This document shows positions 18,990 to 27,732 of a stretch of 64,000 nt of DNA, piece by piece. Within the stretch, counting starts at the first letter, position 1; the number at the start of each line of letters is the position of its first letter. The DNA is from Candidatus Companilactobacillus pullicola (GTDB lineage Bacteria > Bacillota > Bacilli > Lactobacillales > Lactobacillaceae), in the NCBI GenBank assembly GCA_019116025.1, contig DXCM01000035.1, forward strand, positions 1 through 64,000, written 5' to 3'. The notes under the pieces are model-generated. The model was not told where the DNA came from. It searched no databases and saw only the letters and a program-made list of their open reading frames with translations. Both the position numbers and the translations under genes were made by a program.

Positions 18990-19014
18990 AAGAGGCATAA
19001 TTGCCTCTTTTTTT
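18990..19014 (+). terminator. Rho-independent terminator
   Basis: AAGAGGCA, a TAAT loop and TGCCTCTT, followed by a T-run. It closes the MFS-apiosidase-MBL unit. Confidence 0.88.
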
Positions 19015-19093
19015 GATCACAAATTTAGCAGAAAAAAGCAAAAAAGAACACAATTGATTAAATCATACTCTGAATTTATAGAATAATTGTTAA

Positions 19094-19107
19094 TGAAAGC
19101 GATGTCA
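19094..19107 (+). promoter_or_regulatory. cre site upstream of alpha-rhamnosidase-ROK operon
   Basis: TGAAAGCGATGTCA has one deviation from the cre consensus and lies 24 nt before the start codon. Confidence 0.7.
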
Positions 19108-19130
19108 TTAAATAAAATGGAGGAGAACTT

Positions 19131-21926
19131 ATGGAAATTTCAAGGGTTGAAATTAATCATATGGACAAGCCATTAGGTTTTAATTTGGATAATCATTTGC
19201 ACATTACTGGTTATTTAAACGAAGCCTATTCAGAAAAAATATACAGAAAACTAATTATTAAGGCACATAATAAAATTGTCTATCAAACAGAATGGGAAAT
19301 GGCTCAGAATCTAATTTTTGACTTTCCATTTACAATGCAAGCGAGAACTCACTATCAGGTTGAATTACTGATTAAAACAGGGGATCAAAAATTAATTAAG
19401 CATAGTACTTGGTTTGAAACTGGCTATTTAGGACAAAAGATGAAAGGCCATTGGATTGGATTTTCTGATAAGAATGTACACAGCATTGTTCTCTCTAAGA
19501 CTTTTACTACCTATAATGTTGAAAAAGCTCGCTTATATATTACCGGTTTGGGTTTATATGAGGCTTATCTCGATGGTAAAAAAGTTGGAAATGAATTCTT
19601 AACACCTGGTTTTACTGATTATAATTATTACACTCAATTGAATACTTATGATGTTAGTACAGAATTATTTGATGGTGAACATAAACTGGAAATCATGCTT
19701 GCCGATGGCTGGTATAAAGGAAAAATTGGCTTAAAAGAACATGGTGGTGTTTCCGATAATTATGGTGACAGATTAATGTCTCTTGCAGATCTGCGAATAA
19801 TTGATCAAAGTGGTGCAGAGCATATAATTTCCACTGATGAATCATGGCAAGTTTTGAATTCACCTATTACCCATTCTGGTATTTATTATGGTGAAGACAT
19901 CAATCTAAATAAGAAATCTCAAATATTGGGTACCGCGATCAATGAAAAATCGATTAATCAGCATCTGCTTGATCGTCTGAGCTTACCAATTAAGAAACAT
20001 GAACATTTTAATATTAAAAAGACTATTCATACTAACAATGGTGATACTGTTCTTGATTTTGGGCAAAATTTTGCTGGCTGGATTGAATTTAAAGATCTCC
20101 TAAAAAAAGGTGACAAGGGGTCCATTGAATTCGGAGAAATTATGCAAAATGGTGAATTCTATCGTAATAATTTACGTTCAGCCAGGGCAGAATTCACTTA
20201 TATTAGCGATGGATTAGGTAAAACAATTCATCCACATTTCACTTATTTCGGTTTTCGATATGCCAGATTAAAGGGATTTCCAAAAGATATTGAAGAATCT
20301 AATTTTACTGGTATTGCACTTTATTCAGATATGTCTAAAACAGGAACTATAGAGACAAGTAATAAAGATGTTAATCGATTATTTGAAAATGTTAAGTGGG
20401 GACAAAAATCTAATTTTATAGATATTCCGACAGATTGTCCTCAACGTGATGAACGGTTAGGTTGGACTGGGGATGCGGCAATTTTTGCTAAAACTGCTTC
20501 TTACAACATGAACACTTTTGAATTTTTTAGAAAATTTAGTTTTGATATTGCAGTTGAACAGAGTAAAAATAACGGATTTGTCCCATTGTACGTTCCAGCT
20601 CCAGATCAAAAAGATGGTGGAAAGGCTGTATGGGGTGATGCTTCGACAATCATTCCTTGGAATACTTATCAAAGAACTGGTGATAAAGCTGTTTTACAAC
20701 AGAATATTGGTGCAATGATGTCCTGGGTTGATTGGATTCATGAAAGAGCGATAAAAAATAATAACGAATACCTATGGCTTGGAGACGACCAATTAGGTGA
20801 TTGGTTGGCATTAGACACGGAAGATATCATGAAACTTAAAGGAAAAACACCTGATGATTTAATTGCCAGTGCTTACTATTACCACTCATCTAAAATTGTA
20901 AGTCAGGCTACTGAGACCTTAAAAATGAAACACGAGGCCCAATACTATGGTCAATTAGCTAAATTAGTTAAGGAAGCTTTCATTAAACATTTCTTCACTG
21001 TAGATGGTTTACCACTTGCAAATACACAAACAGGACTAGCAATTTGCTTACAATTCAATCTATATCCTGAAGGATCTCGTGATATATTGATTAATAATTT
21101 AGTAAATGAAATTGAAAAGGACGATAATCATCTGGCAACAGGATTTGTCGGAACACCATTACTTCTACCTGCCTTGTCTGAAAACAATCAAAATGATTTA
21201 GCCTTAAGAATCTTTTTAAATAATGATTTTCCAAGTTGGCTTTATGAAGTAAAACTTGGTGCTACAACTATTTGGGAACGCTGGAATTCAGTGAAACCAA
21301 ATGGTGAAATTGCCGAAAATGGAATGAATTCTCTTAATCATTATTCAGCTGGCTCAGTAATGGGATGGGCTTATGAGTATCTTTTAGGTATAAAACAAAC
21401 TCATAATGATGCTGTTTTTAAACCGATAATCAATGCAAAAATATCTGAAATTAAGGGACAATGTGCTTTACCAACTGGAATTTTAAAAGTTGCTTGGAAG
21501 CTTGTTAATGCTAATAAAGTTGAAATCACATTATCAATACCATTTGGTTCAAAAACTAAAGTGTCACTACCAAGGGCTGACAAAATTTGGATAAATAATA
21601 AAATTGCTGATAATAATATTATTTTATCGGCAGGTAACTACGAGATTTCCTACGTACCAACCAAACCAATCACTAATACTAGTGACGTTCACACCCCTTT
21701 AAAAGAATTTATTGGCGATAAAATTCTCTGTGCCAATCTTAAAGAACTAGTACCTTTCTGGGACTTTCTTGAAATTTCTGGCAATATGGAACGCTTTAAG
21801 AAATATTCTCTTTATCAACTAAGTCAAGAAATGCGTGGAATTGGTTTCAAACCATTTAACCAAAAACAAATTAACCAAATTAATGATCTGTTTCAAAAAT
21901 CTTTGCTGGAAGGTAATCAAAAATGA
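19131..21926 (+). CDS. Alpha-L-rhamnosidase, GH78
   Basis: The 931-residue protein has the full GH78 layout. It starts with an N-terminal fibronectin-like domain, then a rhamnosidase N domain (ITGLGLYEAYLDGKKVG) and a concanavalin-like domain (VLDFGQNFAGWIEF). The (alpha/alpha)6 barrel has Asp435 and the general acid Glu441 in TDCPQRDERLGWTGD, then GATTIWERW with the probable base Glu716, and NSLNHYSAGSVMGW. A helical tail of about 80 residues follows the usual C-terminal beta domain. No signal peptide. GGAGGAG precedes the ATG. It should release terminal L-rhamnose from flavonoid or other plant glycosides inside the cell. It is operonic with the ROK kinase (4-nt overlap). Confidence 0.92.
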   Translation: MEISRVEINHMDKPLGFNLDNHLHITGYLNEAYSEKIYRKLIIKAHNKIVYQTEWEMAQNLIFDFPFTMQARTHYQVELLIKTGDQKLIKHSTWFETGYLGQKMKGHWIGFSDKNVHSIVLSKTFTTYNVEKARLYITGLGLYEAYLDGKKVGNEFLTPGFTDYNYYTQLNTYDVSTELFDGEHKLEIMLADGWYKGKIGLKEHGGVSDNYGDRLMSLADLRIIDQSGAEHIISTDESWQVLNSPITHSGIYYGEDINLNKKSQILGTAINEKSINQHLLDRLSLPIKKHEHFNIKKTIHTNNGDTVLDFGQNFAGWIEFKDLLKKGDKGSIEFGEIMQNGEFYRNNLRSARAEFTYISDGLGKTIHPHFTYFGFRYARLKGFPKDIEESNFTGIALYSDMSKTGTIETSNKDVNRLFENVKWGQKSNFIDIPTDCPQRDERLGWTGDAAIFAKTASYNMNTFEFFRKFSFDIAVEQSKNNGFVPLYVPAPDQKDGGKAVWGDASTIIPWNTYQRTGDKAVLQQNIGAMMSWVDWIHERAIKNNNEYLWLGDDQLGDWLALDTEDIMKLKGKTPDDLIASAYYYHSSKIVSQATETLKMKHEAQYYGQLAKLVKEAFIKHFFTVDGLPLANTQTGLAICLQFNLYPEGSRDILINNLVNEIEKDDNHLATGFVGTPLLLPALSENNQNDLALRIFLNNDFPSWLYEVKLGATTIWERWNSVKPNGEIAENGMNSLNHYSAGSVMGWAYEYLLGIKQTHNDAVFKPIINAKISEIKGQCALPTGILKVAWKLVNANKVEITLSIPFGSKTKVSLPRADKIWINNKIADNNIILSAGNYEISYVPTKPITNTSDVHTPLKEFIGDKILCANLKELVPFWDFLEISGNMERFKKYSLYQLSQEMRGIGFKPFNQKQINQINDLFQKSLLEGNQK

Positions 21927-22822
21927 ATAAATATCTAAGTATTGATATTGGTGGAACAAACGTAAAATATGCCTTACTTGACCATAATGGTAATTTAATT
22001 AAAAAAAATAAAATTAAAACTGAGAATACCAAGGATAAATTTTTGGATAAACTTGATACTCTGATATATTCAAATACTGGAGAAATAAAGGGAATAGCGA
22101 TTTGTGCACCAGGTAAAATTGAGAAGAATGAGATTCATTTTGGTGGATCATTACCATTTCTTGATGGACTAAATTTTGTTCAACGATATAAAAATTTAAA
22201 TCTACCTATAGCTACAATTAATGATGGTAAAGCAAGTGTTTTAGCAGAAAATTGGTTAGGAAGTCTGAAAAATATTAGTAACTGTGCTTCGATTACTCTA
22301 GGAACCGGTGTTGGCGGCGGAATTATAATAAATGGGAAATTACTTAACGGGGTTCACTATCAAGCCGGAGAGCTTAGCTTTATACAAATGGATGTTCACG
22401 ATATGAGCCTTAATGGGATGGCCGGAGGATATAGCTCCGCAGTAAAAATGATTGAGCAAATTAATAGGGCTATAAACAATCCAGACATCAAGGACGGTAA
22501 AACAGCATTTGAAGCTATCATAAAGGGCGACGTAAAAGCAAAACAAATTTATGAAGAATTTTGTAAAAGAATTGCTTATTTGATTTTGACCATACAGGCA
22601 GTGGATGATTTAAAACGTATTGCAATCGGTGGTGGTATATCTGCACAACCATGCGTAATACAGGGGATCAACAAAGCTTATGATGATATGCTAAACACAA
22701 ACGAATTGTTAAAACAAACACTTACCAGGCCAGAAATTGTCGAGGCAAAGTTTAAAAACGATGCAAATATCTTTGGTGCATTAAACAATTTGTTAATTCA
22801 TATCAATAAGAACAACAACTAA
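21923..22822 (+). CDS. ROK-family sugar kinase
   Basis: The 299-residue protein has the phosphate-binding start YLSIDIGGTNVKYALLD (Asp8 to Asn13), the ROK catalytic region INDGKASVLAENW and TLGTGVGGGIIING. The usual ROK zinc site (CxCGxxGC) is missing: after HYQAGELSF it reads MDVHDMSLNGMAGG. That is also seen in some lactobacillal and streptococcal ROK kinases of uncertain substrate. The start overlaps the rhamnosidase stop by 4 nt (ATGA). It probably phosphorylates glucose or another hexose released by the upstream enzyme. Rhamnose itself would need a different kinase family. Confidence 0.85.
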   Translation: MNKYLSIDIGGTNVKYALLDHNGNLIKKNKIKTENTKDKFLDKLDTLIYSNTGEIKGIAICAPGKIEKNEIHFGGSLPFLDGLNFVQRYKNLNLPIATINDGKASVLAENWLGSLKNISNCASITLGTGVGGGIIINGKLLNGVHYQAGELSFIQMDVHDMSLNGMAGGYSSAVKMIEQINRAINNPDIKDGKTAFEAIIKGDVKAKQIYEEFCKRIAYLILTIQAVDDLKRIAIGGGISAQPCVIQGINKAYDDMLNTNELLKQTLTRPEIVEAKFKNDANIFGALNNLLIHINKNNN

Positions 22823-22862
22823 AAAAATCCGCATTCAACATAAAAGTTGAATGCGGATTTTT
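22823..22862. terminator. Strong bidirectional terminator
   Basis: A 17-bp perfect stem (AAAAATCCGCATTCAAC with GTTGAATGCGGATTTTT) and a 6-nt loop. It separates the ROK gene from the convergent ponA-recU genes. Confidence 0.9.
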
Positions 22863-22868
22863 GATTCC

Positions 22869-25340
22869 TTACTGACCAGAACTGTCAGTAGAAGATCCAT
22901 TAGTAGTAGCGCCACCATTAGTAGAACTACCACTGTTACTATTGTTATTTGTTGTACCACCAGTATTCGAATCACCGGAATTTGATGAATTATTACTATC
23001 GCTACCGGAATTGTTATTATTTGTGGTACCACCATTACTGTTATTATTGCCAGTATTCGTGTTGTTATTGGAATTAGTATTTCCAGTATTTGAATTATTA
23101 TTCGTAGTAGATGAGTCACTCGAATTATTAGTTGTTGTGTTATCACTATCACTACTGTTGCTGTCGGAATCTGATCCGGTACCAGTTTCAGTATTATCAC
23201 TAGCACTCGTATCGTTGTCAGAATCGCTTGATTCAGATGAACTGCTTGAATGGTTATTCGTTGTTACTTCATTGCTGCTGGACTTAGATGCACTGCTTGA
23301 TGAATAATCGGAATCCTTGTATGGATTTGCTGGTGCATGTCCTTTAACGAACAACTCTTTAGTGTAACTAGATGAACTGGAACTAGGAGAGGCTACCACT
23401 GGTGTCTCAGAACCAGAGTTTGAAATTCTCATTGAAACGACAGAACTTGGTTTCTTCCAGTTAGGATTGCTGTTAGTATTTTCAGCCAAATAACTCATTT
23501 CAGCTTTGTAAATCTTTCCAGCAACACTTTGATAAGTGGATGAAATACCATTCTGATTTGGAGAATCATAACCGGTCCAAACACTAATTGAATAATTCTT
23601 TGTATAACCGTTATACCATGAATCTTTAGCTGTACCGCTCAAAGCAGGATTTTGGGCAATAGAATTAGAGTCATAGTTGGTTGTACCAGTTTTACCAGCT
23701 TGATGTAAACCGGAGATATTAGCATAAGTAGCATAACTTGAAGGTACACCTTTAAGCATATCGGTAATCATGTAGGCGGTTGAATCTTTCATTGCTTGCT
23801 TACCATTTTTACCGTAAGTATGGGTGATCCCATCAGCCGTTTCGATCTTAGAAACATAGTATGGTTTGTAGTATGTCCCACCATTAGAAAAGGCAGAATA
23901 GGCTGCTGCACCTTGAAGTGATGAAACATTACCACCGATACCAACTGACAAACCATTTTCCTTAACCGTAATTCCTAATTTCTTAACAAAACTTTTAGCG
24001 TTAGAAAGTCCAACGGCTGATAAAGTTCTAACAGCTGGGATATTTCTTGAGTTAACTAAGGCCTTACGCATGCTCATTTGACCTTCGTATTGCTCATCCC
24101 AATCCTTCAATTGAATATTGGTACCGGCATAAGTATACTCAGTATCTTCCAATTGATGGTATGTAGACCAGTTTAGATTTTCAATGGCTGGAGCATAATC
24201 AAGTAGAGGTTTCATAGTAGAACCATTACTACGACCAGTCTGAACGGCACGGTTCAAACCAAATTGAACATTTCCAAGGTTACGGCCACCAATCATGGCT
24301 ACGACTTTACCATTATTAGGGTTAACAACGGTTGCACCAACTTGCATCTTCGAATCAGGGAAGGATACATAGTTAGAAGAGTTAACAATATTGTAAAGAC
24401 GTTTTTGGGCATCATAATCCATATTGACCGTGATTTTTAAGTTATCACGGTATGGATCAAAGCCCTTTTTCTTAACTTCGGTAATTGCTTCTTTAATATA
24501 AGGATCAGCGATAATTCGTTTAGAATTGTTGCTATTGCTTACCTTCTTATATGGTTGCAATCCTGAAGTAATCGGTGTATTCATAGCTTCATCGGCTTGA
24601 GCTTTAGTGATCTTGTTATTGTTGTACATTGCTTGAATAACTAAATCACGACGTTGCTTAGCTTCTGTTGGATGAGTGTAAGGATCATAATTACTTGGTG
24701 CATTTGGCAAACCAGCTAGCATTGCCATTTGCGGTAAACTCAATTGTTTTAAGTTCTTGCCATAATAGTACTTAGCACCAGTTTCAACACCATAGATACC
24801 ATTATTCAAATAAACTTTGTTCATATAAAACTCAAGAATCTGTTGCTTTGAAAACTTTTGACTGACCCTCATTGCCAACCAAGCTTCCCGCATCTTACGT
24901 TTAAAAGTCTGATCTTTCGTTTCAGTAGAGAAGACCGTCAATTTAACTAATTGTTGGGTCAAAGTACTTCCACCTTGGAGAGTACCTTTAGTAACGTTGT
25001 TAAAAGCTGATTTAGCAATTCTGACAGGATCAATACCTAAAGGTTCATTGTAGAAATTCTTATCCTCAATAGAAACAACAGCGTCTTCCATTTGTTGTGG
25101 AACCTTATCGATAGTAACGTAATTTCTCTTATTATCGCCTAGAGACGCAATTTGCTTACCAGTGGAATCTACGATTGTTGAAGAACCACCACTTTGAAGG
25201 TTCTCTTGACTAACCGCTGGAGCACTGAAAGCGTAGTATACAAAGACAAACAAGAATATTCCGGCCAAGACAGCCACGATGGATAAGATCCATTTTAAAA
25301 TATTTTTGAAAGTTAATATACTGGTATTCTTATTCTTCAT
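22869..25340 (-). CDS. ponA: Penicillin-binding protein 1A (class A, bifunctional)
   Basis: The 823-residue protein polymerises and cross-links peptidoglycan at the membrane. It has a short cytoplasmic start, one membrane helix (about 13-38), a GT51 transglycosylase domain with Glu92 in the EDKNFYNE motif and GGSTLTQQLVK, and a transpeptidase domain with the STMK serine motif and KTGT. From about 681 to the end it is a tail of 143 residues made almost only of Ser, Asn, Thr, Gly and Asp. That tail is longer than the short tails of most PBP1A proteins. AAGGAG precedes the ATG. The gene follows recU with a 4-nt overlap, the classic Firmicutes pair. Confidence 0.96.
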   Translation of the reverse strand: MKNKNTSILTFKNILKWILSIVAVLAGIFLFVFVYYAFSAPAVSQENLQSGGSSTIVDSTGKQIASLGDNKRNYVTIDKVPQQMEDAVVSIEDKNFYNEPLGIDPVRIAKSAFNNVTKGTLQGGSTLTQQLVKLTVFSTETKDQTFKRKMREAWLAMRVSQKFSKQQILEFYMNKVYLNNGIYGVETGAKYYYGKNLKQLSLPQMAMLAGLPNAPSNYDPYTHPTEAKQRRDLVIQAMYNNNKITKAQADEAMNTPITSGLQPYKKVSNSNNSKRIIADPYIKEAITEVKKKGFDPYRDNLKITVNMDYDAQKRLYNIVNSSNYVSFPDSKMQVGATVVNPNNGKVVAMIGGRNLGNVQFGLNRAVQTGRSNGSTMKPLLDYAPAIENLNWSTYHQLEDTEYTYAGTNIQLKDWDEQYEGQMSMRKALVNSRNIPAVRTLSAVGLSNAKSFVKKLGITVKENGLSVGIGGNVSSLQGAAAYSAFSNGGTYYKPYYVSKIETADGITHTYGKNGKQAMKDSTAYMITDMLKGVPSSYATYANISGLHQAGKTGTTNYDSNSIAQNPALSGTAKDSWYNGYTKNYSISVWTGYDSPNQNGISSTYQSVAGKIYKAEMSYLAENTNSNPNWKKPSSVVSMRISNSGSETPVVASPSSSSSSYTKELFVKGHAPANPYKDSDYSSSSASKSSSNEVTTNNHSSSSSESSDSDNDTSASDNTETGTGSDSDSNSSDSDNTTTNNSSDSSTTNNNSNTGNTNSNNNTNTGNNNSNGGTTNNNNSGSDSNNSSNSGDSNTGGTTNNNSNSGSSTNGGATTNGSSTDSSGQ

Positions 25341-25966
25341 TTTTTCTCCTTCCCACTTTCTATCAACTGTTGAACAGCCTTAATATAGGGTAAAGTAGGA
25401 TTATAATCTGCTTTGATTTCGATGGAACTGTCGACGATATCTTTCAACTGTATTGATTTGGGACCATCGTTCTTTTGAGCATCCCAGTGTACAAAGATTT
25501 CATCAGCAGGCGTTACAAAATAGCGTTTTAATTCTACGTATTTTATAATGACAAAGCAAATGCCACCTTGTTTCTGACACATTTTAAGATGGTCAATTTG
25601 ATGCTGATGAAAATTCTTTAACGGAAAAATATTCTTATTCTTAGTTTCCTTAGCTTCAAAATCAACGTAATAGCCATTGTACACACCATTATAATCAGTA
25701 GTAGAGGCATGGCGGAAGTAAGCTTCTCTAATAACAGCTTTACTTCTTTTAGGGTAATCTACCTTAACGATTTGAATCGGTGTTGGCTTCTTATATATTA
25801 CCGCTATATCGTGACTACGATAATATTTATTACTTTCATTAATCTCTTCCTCAAGTGTCATACCGCGATCACCAAAAATCATTCTCTTTTTGGCACTCGT
25901 TTCACTAAGAGGAGATTGTGATGGTTTATTGTTAAAAGTTCGACCATCAGGATAGTTTATTTTCAA
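25337..25966 (-). CDS. recU: Holliday junction resolvase RecU
   Basis: RecU cuts Holliday junctions during recombination repair and chromosome segregation. The protein (about 209 residues) has the start KINYPDGRTF, the active-site block YVDFEAKETKN and the conserved HQHQIDHLKMC. The TTG at 25966 fits best: it puts GGGAG 8 nt upstream and matches the usual RecU N-terminus. A GTG 15 nt earlier would place that site inside the gene. It overlaps ponA by 4 nt and is divergent from ypsA. Confidence 0.94.
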   Translation of the reverse strand: MKINYPDGRTFNNKPSQSPLSETSAKKRMIFGDRGMTLEEEINESNKYYRSHDIAVIYKKPTPIQIVKVDYPKRSKAVIREAYFRHASTTDYNGVYNGYYVDFEAKETKNKNIFPLKNFHQHQIDHLKMCQKQGGICFVIIKYVELKRYFVTPADEIFVHWDAQKNDGPKSIQLKDIVDSSIEIKADYNPTLPYIKAVQQLIESGKEKK

Positions 25967-26032
25967 AATATCAACTCCCACTGTGCAAATTATACCATGA
26001 TGCCGAAAATATTAATTAGAGGAGAATTCTTT

Positions 26033-26584
26033 ATGATAAAAAATTTATGGGTAACCGGTTATCGGTCTTTTGAGCTAGGTATTTTTAAAGATAATGACCC
26101 AAAAGCCAAAGTAATTCAAGACTTTTTTCAAGAAAGACTAATTAATTATGCCGAAAATGGAACCGAATGGATCATAACCGGTGCACAATTAGGTACGGAA
26201 CAAATTGTTGGCAAATCTATACAAGAAGTTAAGAAAAAAGGCTATAATATAAGACATGCAGTGATATTACCGTACGCTGAATTTGGAAACAAGTGGAATG
26301 AGAACAATCAGCTATTACTAAAAAATTTTTTAAGAAACGCTGACTATGTCAACAAAGTTTCCAATATGAGTTATCATTCAGGTAGACAATTAAGAGTATG
26401 GCAAGGTTTCATGTTGCAACATACTAATGGAGCTTTGATTTTTTACGATCCCGATAGTGGTGGCAAGCCCAAATATGATTACGAGGCAATCAAAGCCTAT
26501 CAGGATGGCGGCAACGATTACCAATTAGAATTAATAGATTTTGATTCTATGCAGGATTTTGCTAATATGTTATCAGATAGCTAG
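26033..26584 (+). CDS. ypsA: YpsA / DUF1273 family protein (SLOG fold)
   Basis: The 183-residue protein has the SLOG-type nucleotide-binding pattern of YpsA: WVTGYRSFELGIF at the start and EWIITGAQLGTEQI. In Bacillus and Staphylococcus YpsA is linked to cell division. The ATG at 26033 is preceded by AGAGGAG. It sits between divergent recU and codirectional gpsB, a neighbourhood conserved across Firmicutes. The ligand is unknown. Confidence 0.88.
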   Translation: MIKNLWVTGYRSFELGIFKDNDPKAKVIQDFFQERLINYAENGTEWIITGAQLGTEQIVGKSIQEVKKKGYNIRHAVILPYAEFGNKWNENNQLLLKNFLRNADYVNKVSNMSYHSGRQLRVWQGFMLQHTNGALIFYDPDSGGKPKYDYEAIKAYQDGGNDYQLELIDFDSMQDFANMLSDS

Positions 26585-26630
26585 TTTCAGTCGTTTTTAG
26601 AATAATAATTAACACTGGGGTGTTTAAAAA

Positions 26631-27275
26631 ATGAACAACATGAATGGAATGAACCAAAACGGTAGTAATGGGAATAATAACGGCAATGAATTTGCTTTAA
26701 ATTATCAACCCAACGATATCTTACAAAAAGAATTCAAGACAAAGATGAGAGGATACGATCCTAACGAAGTCGATCAATTCTTGGATGGCATAATTAAGGA
26801 TTACGAAACATTTACAAGTGAAATCAGTCAATTGAAGGCTGAAAATGAAAGTCTCATGCAATCACGCAACATGAATGCAAATCCATCAGCACAACGTAGA
26901 CCTCAAGTCCAAAATAGAAGACCACAACCTCAAGCTCAACAAAAGCCAGTTTCAAGTTCAATTGCTGAAGCTTCAACTAACTATGATATTTTGAGACGTC
27001 TTTCTAACTTGGAAAAACGTGTCTTCGGTCATGACTTTGCTAATGGTGTTCCCGAAAACAGTAATGACGGTGCCAAACAATTTGCTTCAGCTGTTGTTCC
27101 TAACAATATGAACAATGGTCATGATGGTGTTGAAAGTGGTCATACTGAGATCAATCCTAATATGAACAATGGCTTCAACAACCAAAATAATTTTCAAGGA
27201 AATCGCCCAATGAATGGGAATTCTGGACAAAATCAAAATAATTTTAATAATAATAACAATTTTAACAGATTTTAG
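26631..27275 (+). CDS. gpsB: Cell division protein GpsB with extended Asn-rich tail
   Basis: The 214-residue cytoplasmic protein carries a DivIVA-like N-terminal domain (about 22-75: DILQKEFKTKMRGYDPNEVD, then a coiled coil). It also has the short GpsB C-terminal helix (DILRRLSNLEKRVFG, about 123-137). The usual GpsB is about 100 residues. Here the N-terminus starts with 19 Asn/Gly-rich residues, the linker is Gln/Pro rich, and a tail of about 75 Asn/Gly-rich residues follows the C-terminal helix. GpsB ties peptidoglycan synthases, including PBP1, to the divisome. GGGGTG precedes the ATG. RNase P RNA lies directly downstream. Confidence 0.93.
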   Translation: MNNMNGMNQNGSNGNNNGNEFALNYQPNDILQKEFKTKMRGYDPNEVDQFLDGIIKDYETFTSEISQLKAENESLMQSRNMNANPSAQRRPQVQNRRPQPQAQQKPVSSSIAEASTNYDILRRLSNLEKRVFGHDFANGVPENSNDGAKQFASAVVPNNMNNGHDGVESGHTEINPNMNNGFNNQNNFQGNRPMNGNSGQNQNNFNNNNNFNRF

Positions 27276-27290
27276 TGTATACTATTTAAG

Positions 27291-27670
27291 TCGGTAAGTT
27301 ACGAGTAATCGCGGTCTAGTTATCTAGGCTGAGGAAGGTCCACGCCCGCGCGAGCTGAGATGCTTGCAGTGTTTGTGCTTGGCCCAATAAGCCAAGGTAC
27401 CTTCGGGTAACGGCAGCGAAAGCACTAAGGTCCTTTGACTATGTGTTAATAGCTTGAAAGTGCCACAGAGACGGATTATTGTGAGAAATTGCAATGGTGG
27501 AACGAGGTAAACCCCGCAAGCGGGCAACCCAAACTTTGGTAGGGGCGCTTCATAACGAGAAATGAATCTACTGTGAAGGCTTAATTGTAGATAGATGATT
27601 ACTAACTGTGTTAGGATTGCCAGCCTAACATATGAACAGAACGTGGCCTATAGGAATTTATCGAGGCAAA
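27291..27670 (+). ncRNA. rnpB: RNase P RNA (B-type)
   Basis: The conserved RNase P core is visible: GAGTAATCGCGG near 27302, GAGGAAGGTCCACGC near 27333, CGGGTAACGGCAGCGAAAG near 27405 and the universal 3' element ACAGAACGTGGC near 27637. The 5' GGTAAGTT and the 3' AATTTATC pair to form P1. This catalytic RNA trims tRNA 5' leaders. It lies between gpsB and ypsC as in many Firmicutes. Exact ends are uncertain by about 10 nt. Confidence 0.95.
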
Positions 27671-27695
27671 GGGACGACTTGTTCGTCCTTTTTTT
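27668..27695 (+). terminator. Terminator of rnpB
   Basis: GGGACGA and TCGTCC form a stem with a 5-nt loop and a run of 9 T directly after it. Confidence 0.85.
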
Positions 27696-27732
27696 ATACA
27701 ATCAATTAAAAATTAAACTAAGAGGGAGCAAT

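Noticed and set aside
22900-23300. Short repeats that could look like a CRISPR or VNTR array
   Set aside because: The repeats are irregular trinucleotide-like coding repeats inside the PBP1A tail, without unique spacers.
22835-23307. Open frames on both strands over the end of ponA
   Set aside because: They arise from the repetitive Ser/Asn codons of the PBP1A tail and have no sensible protein or ribosome site.
27324-27527. Minus-strand open frame of 67 codons
   Set aside because: It lies within the RNase P RNA gene; the conserved structure explains the sequence.
27595-27732. 46-codon N-terminal extension of the methyltransferase gene
   Set aside because: The stretch is the 3' part of rnpB and its terminator; a proper ribosome site is in front of the ATG at 27733.
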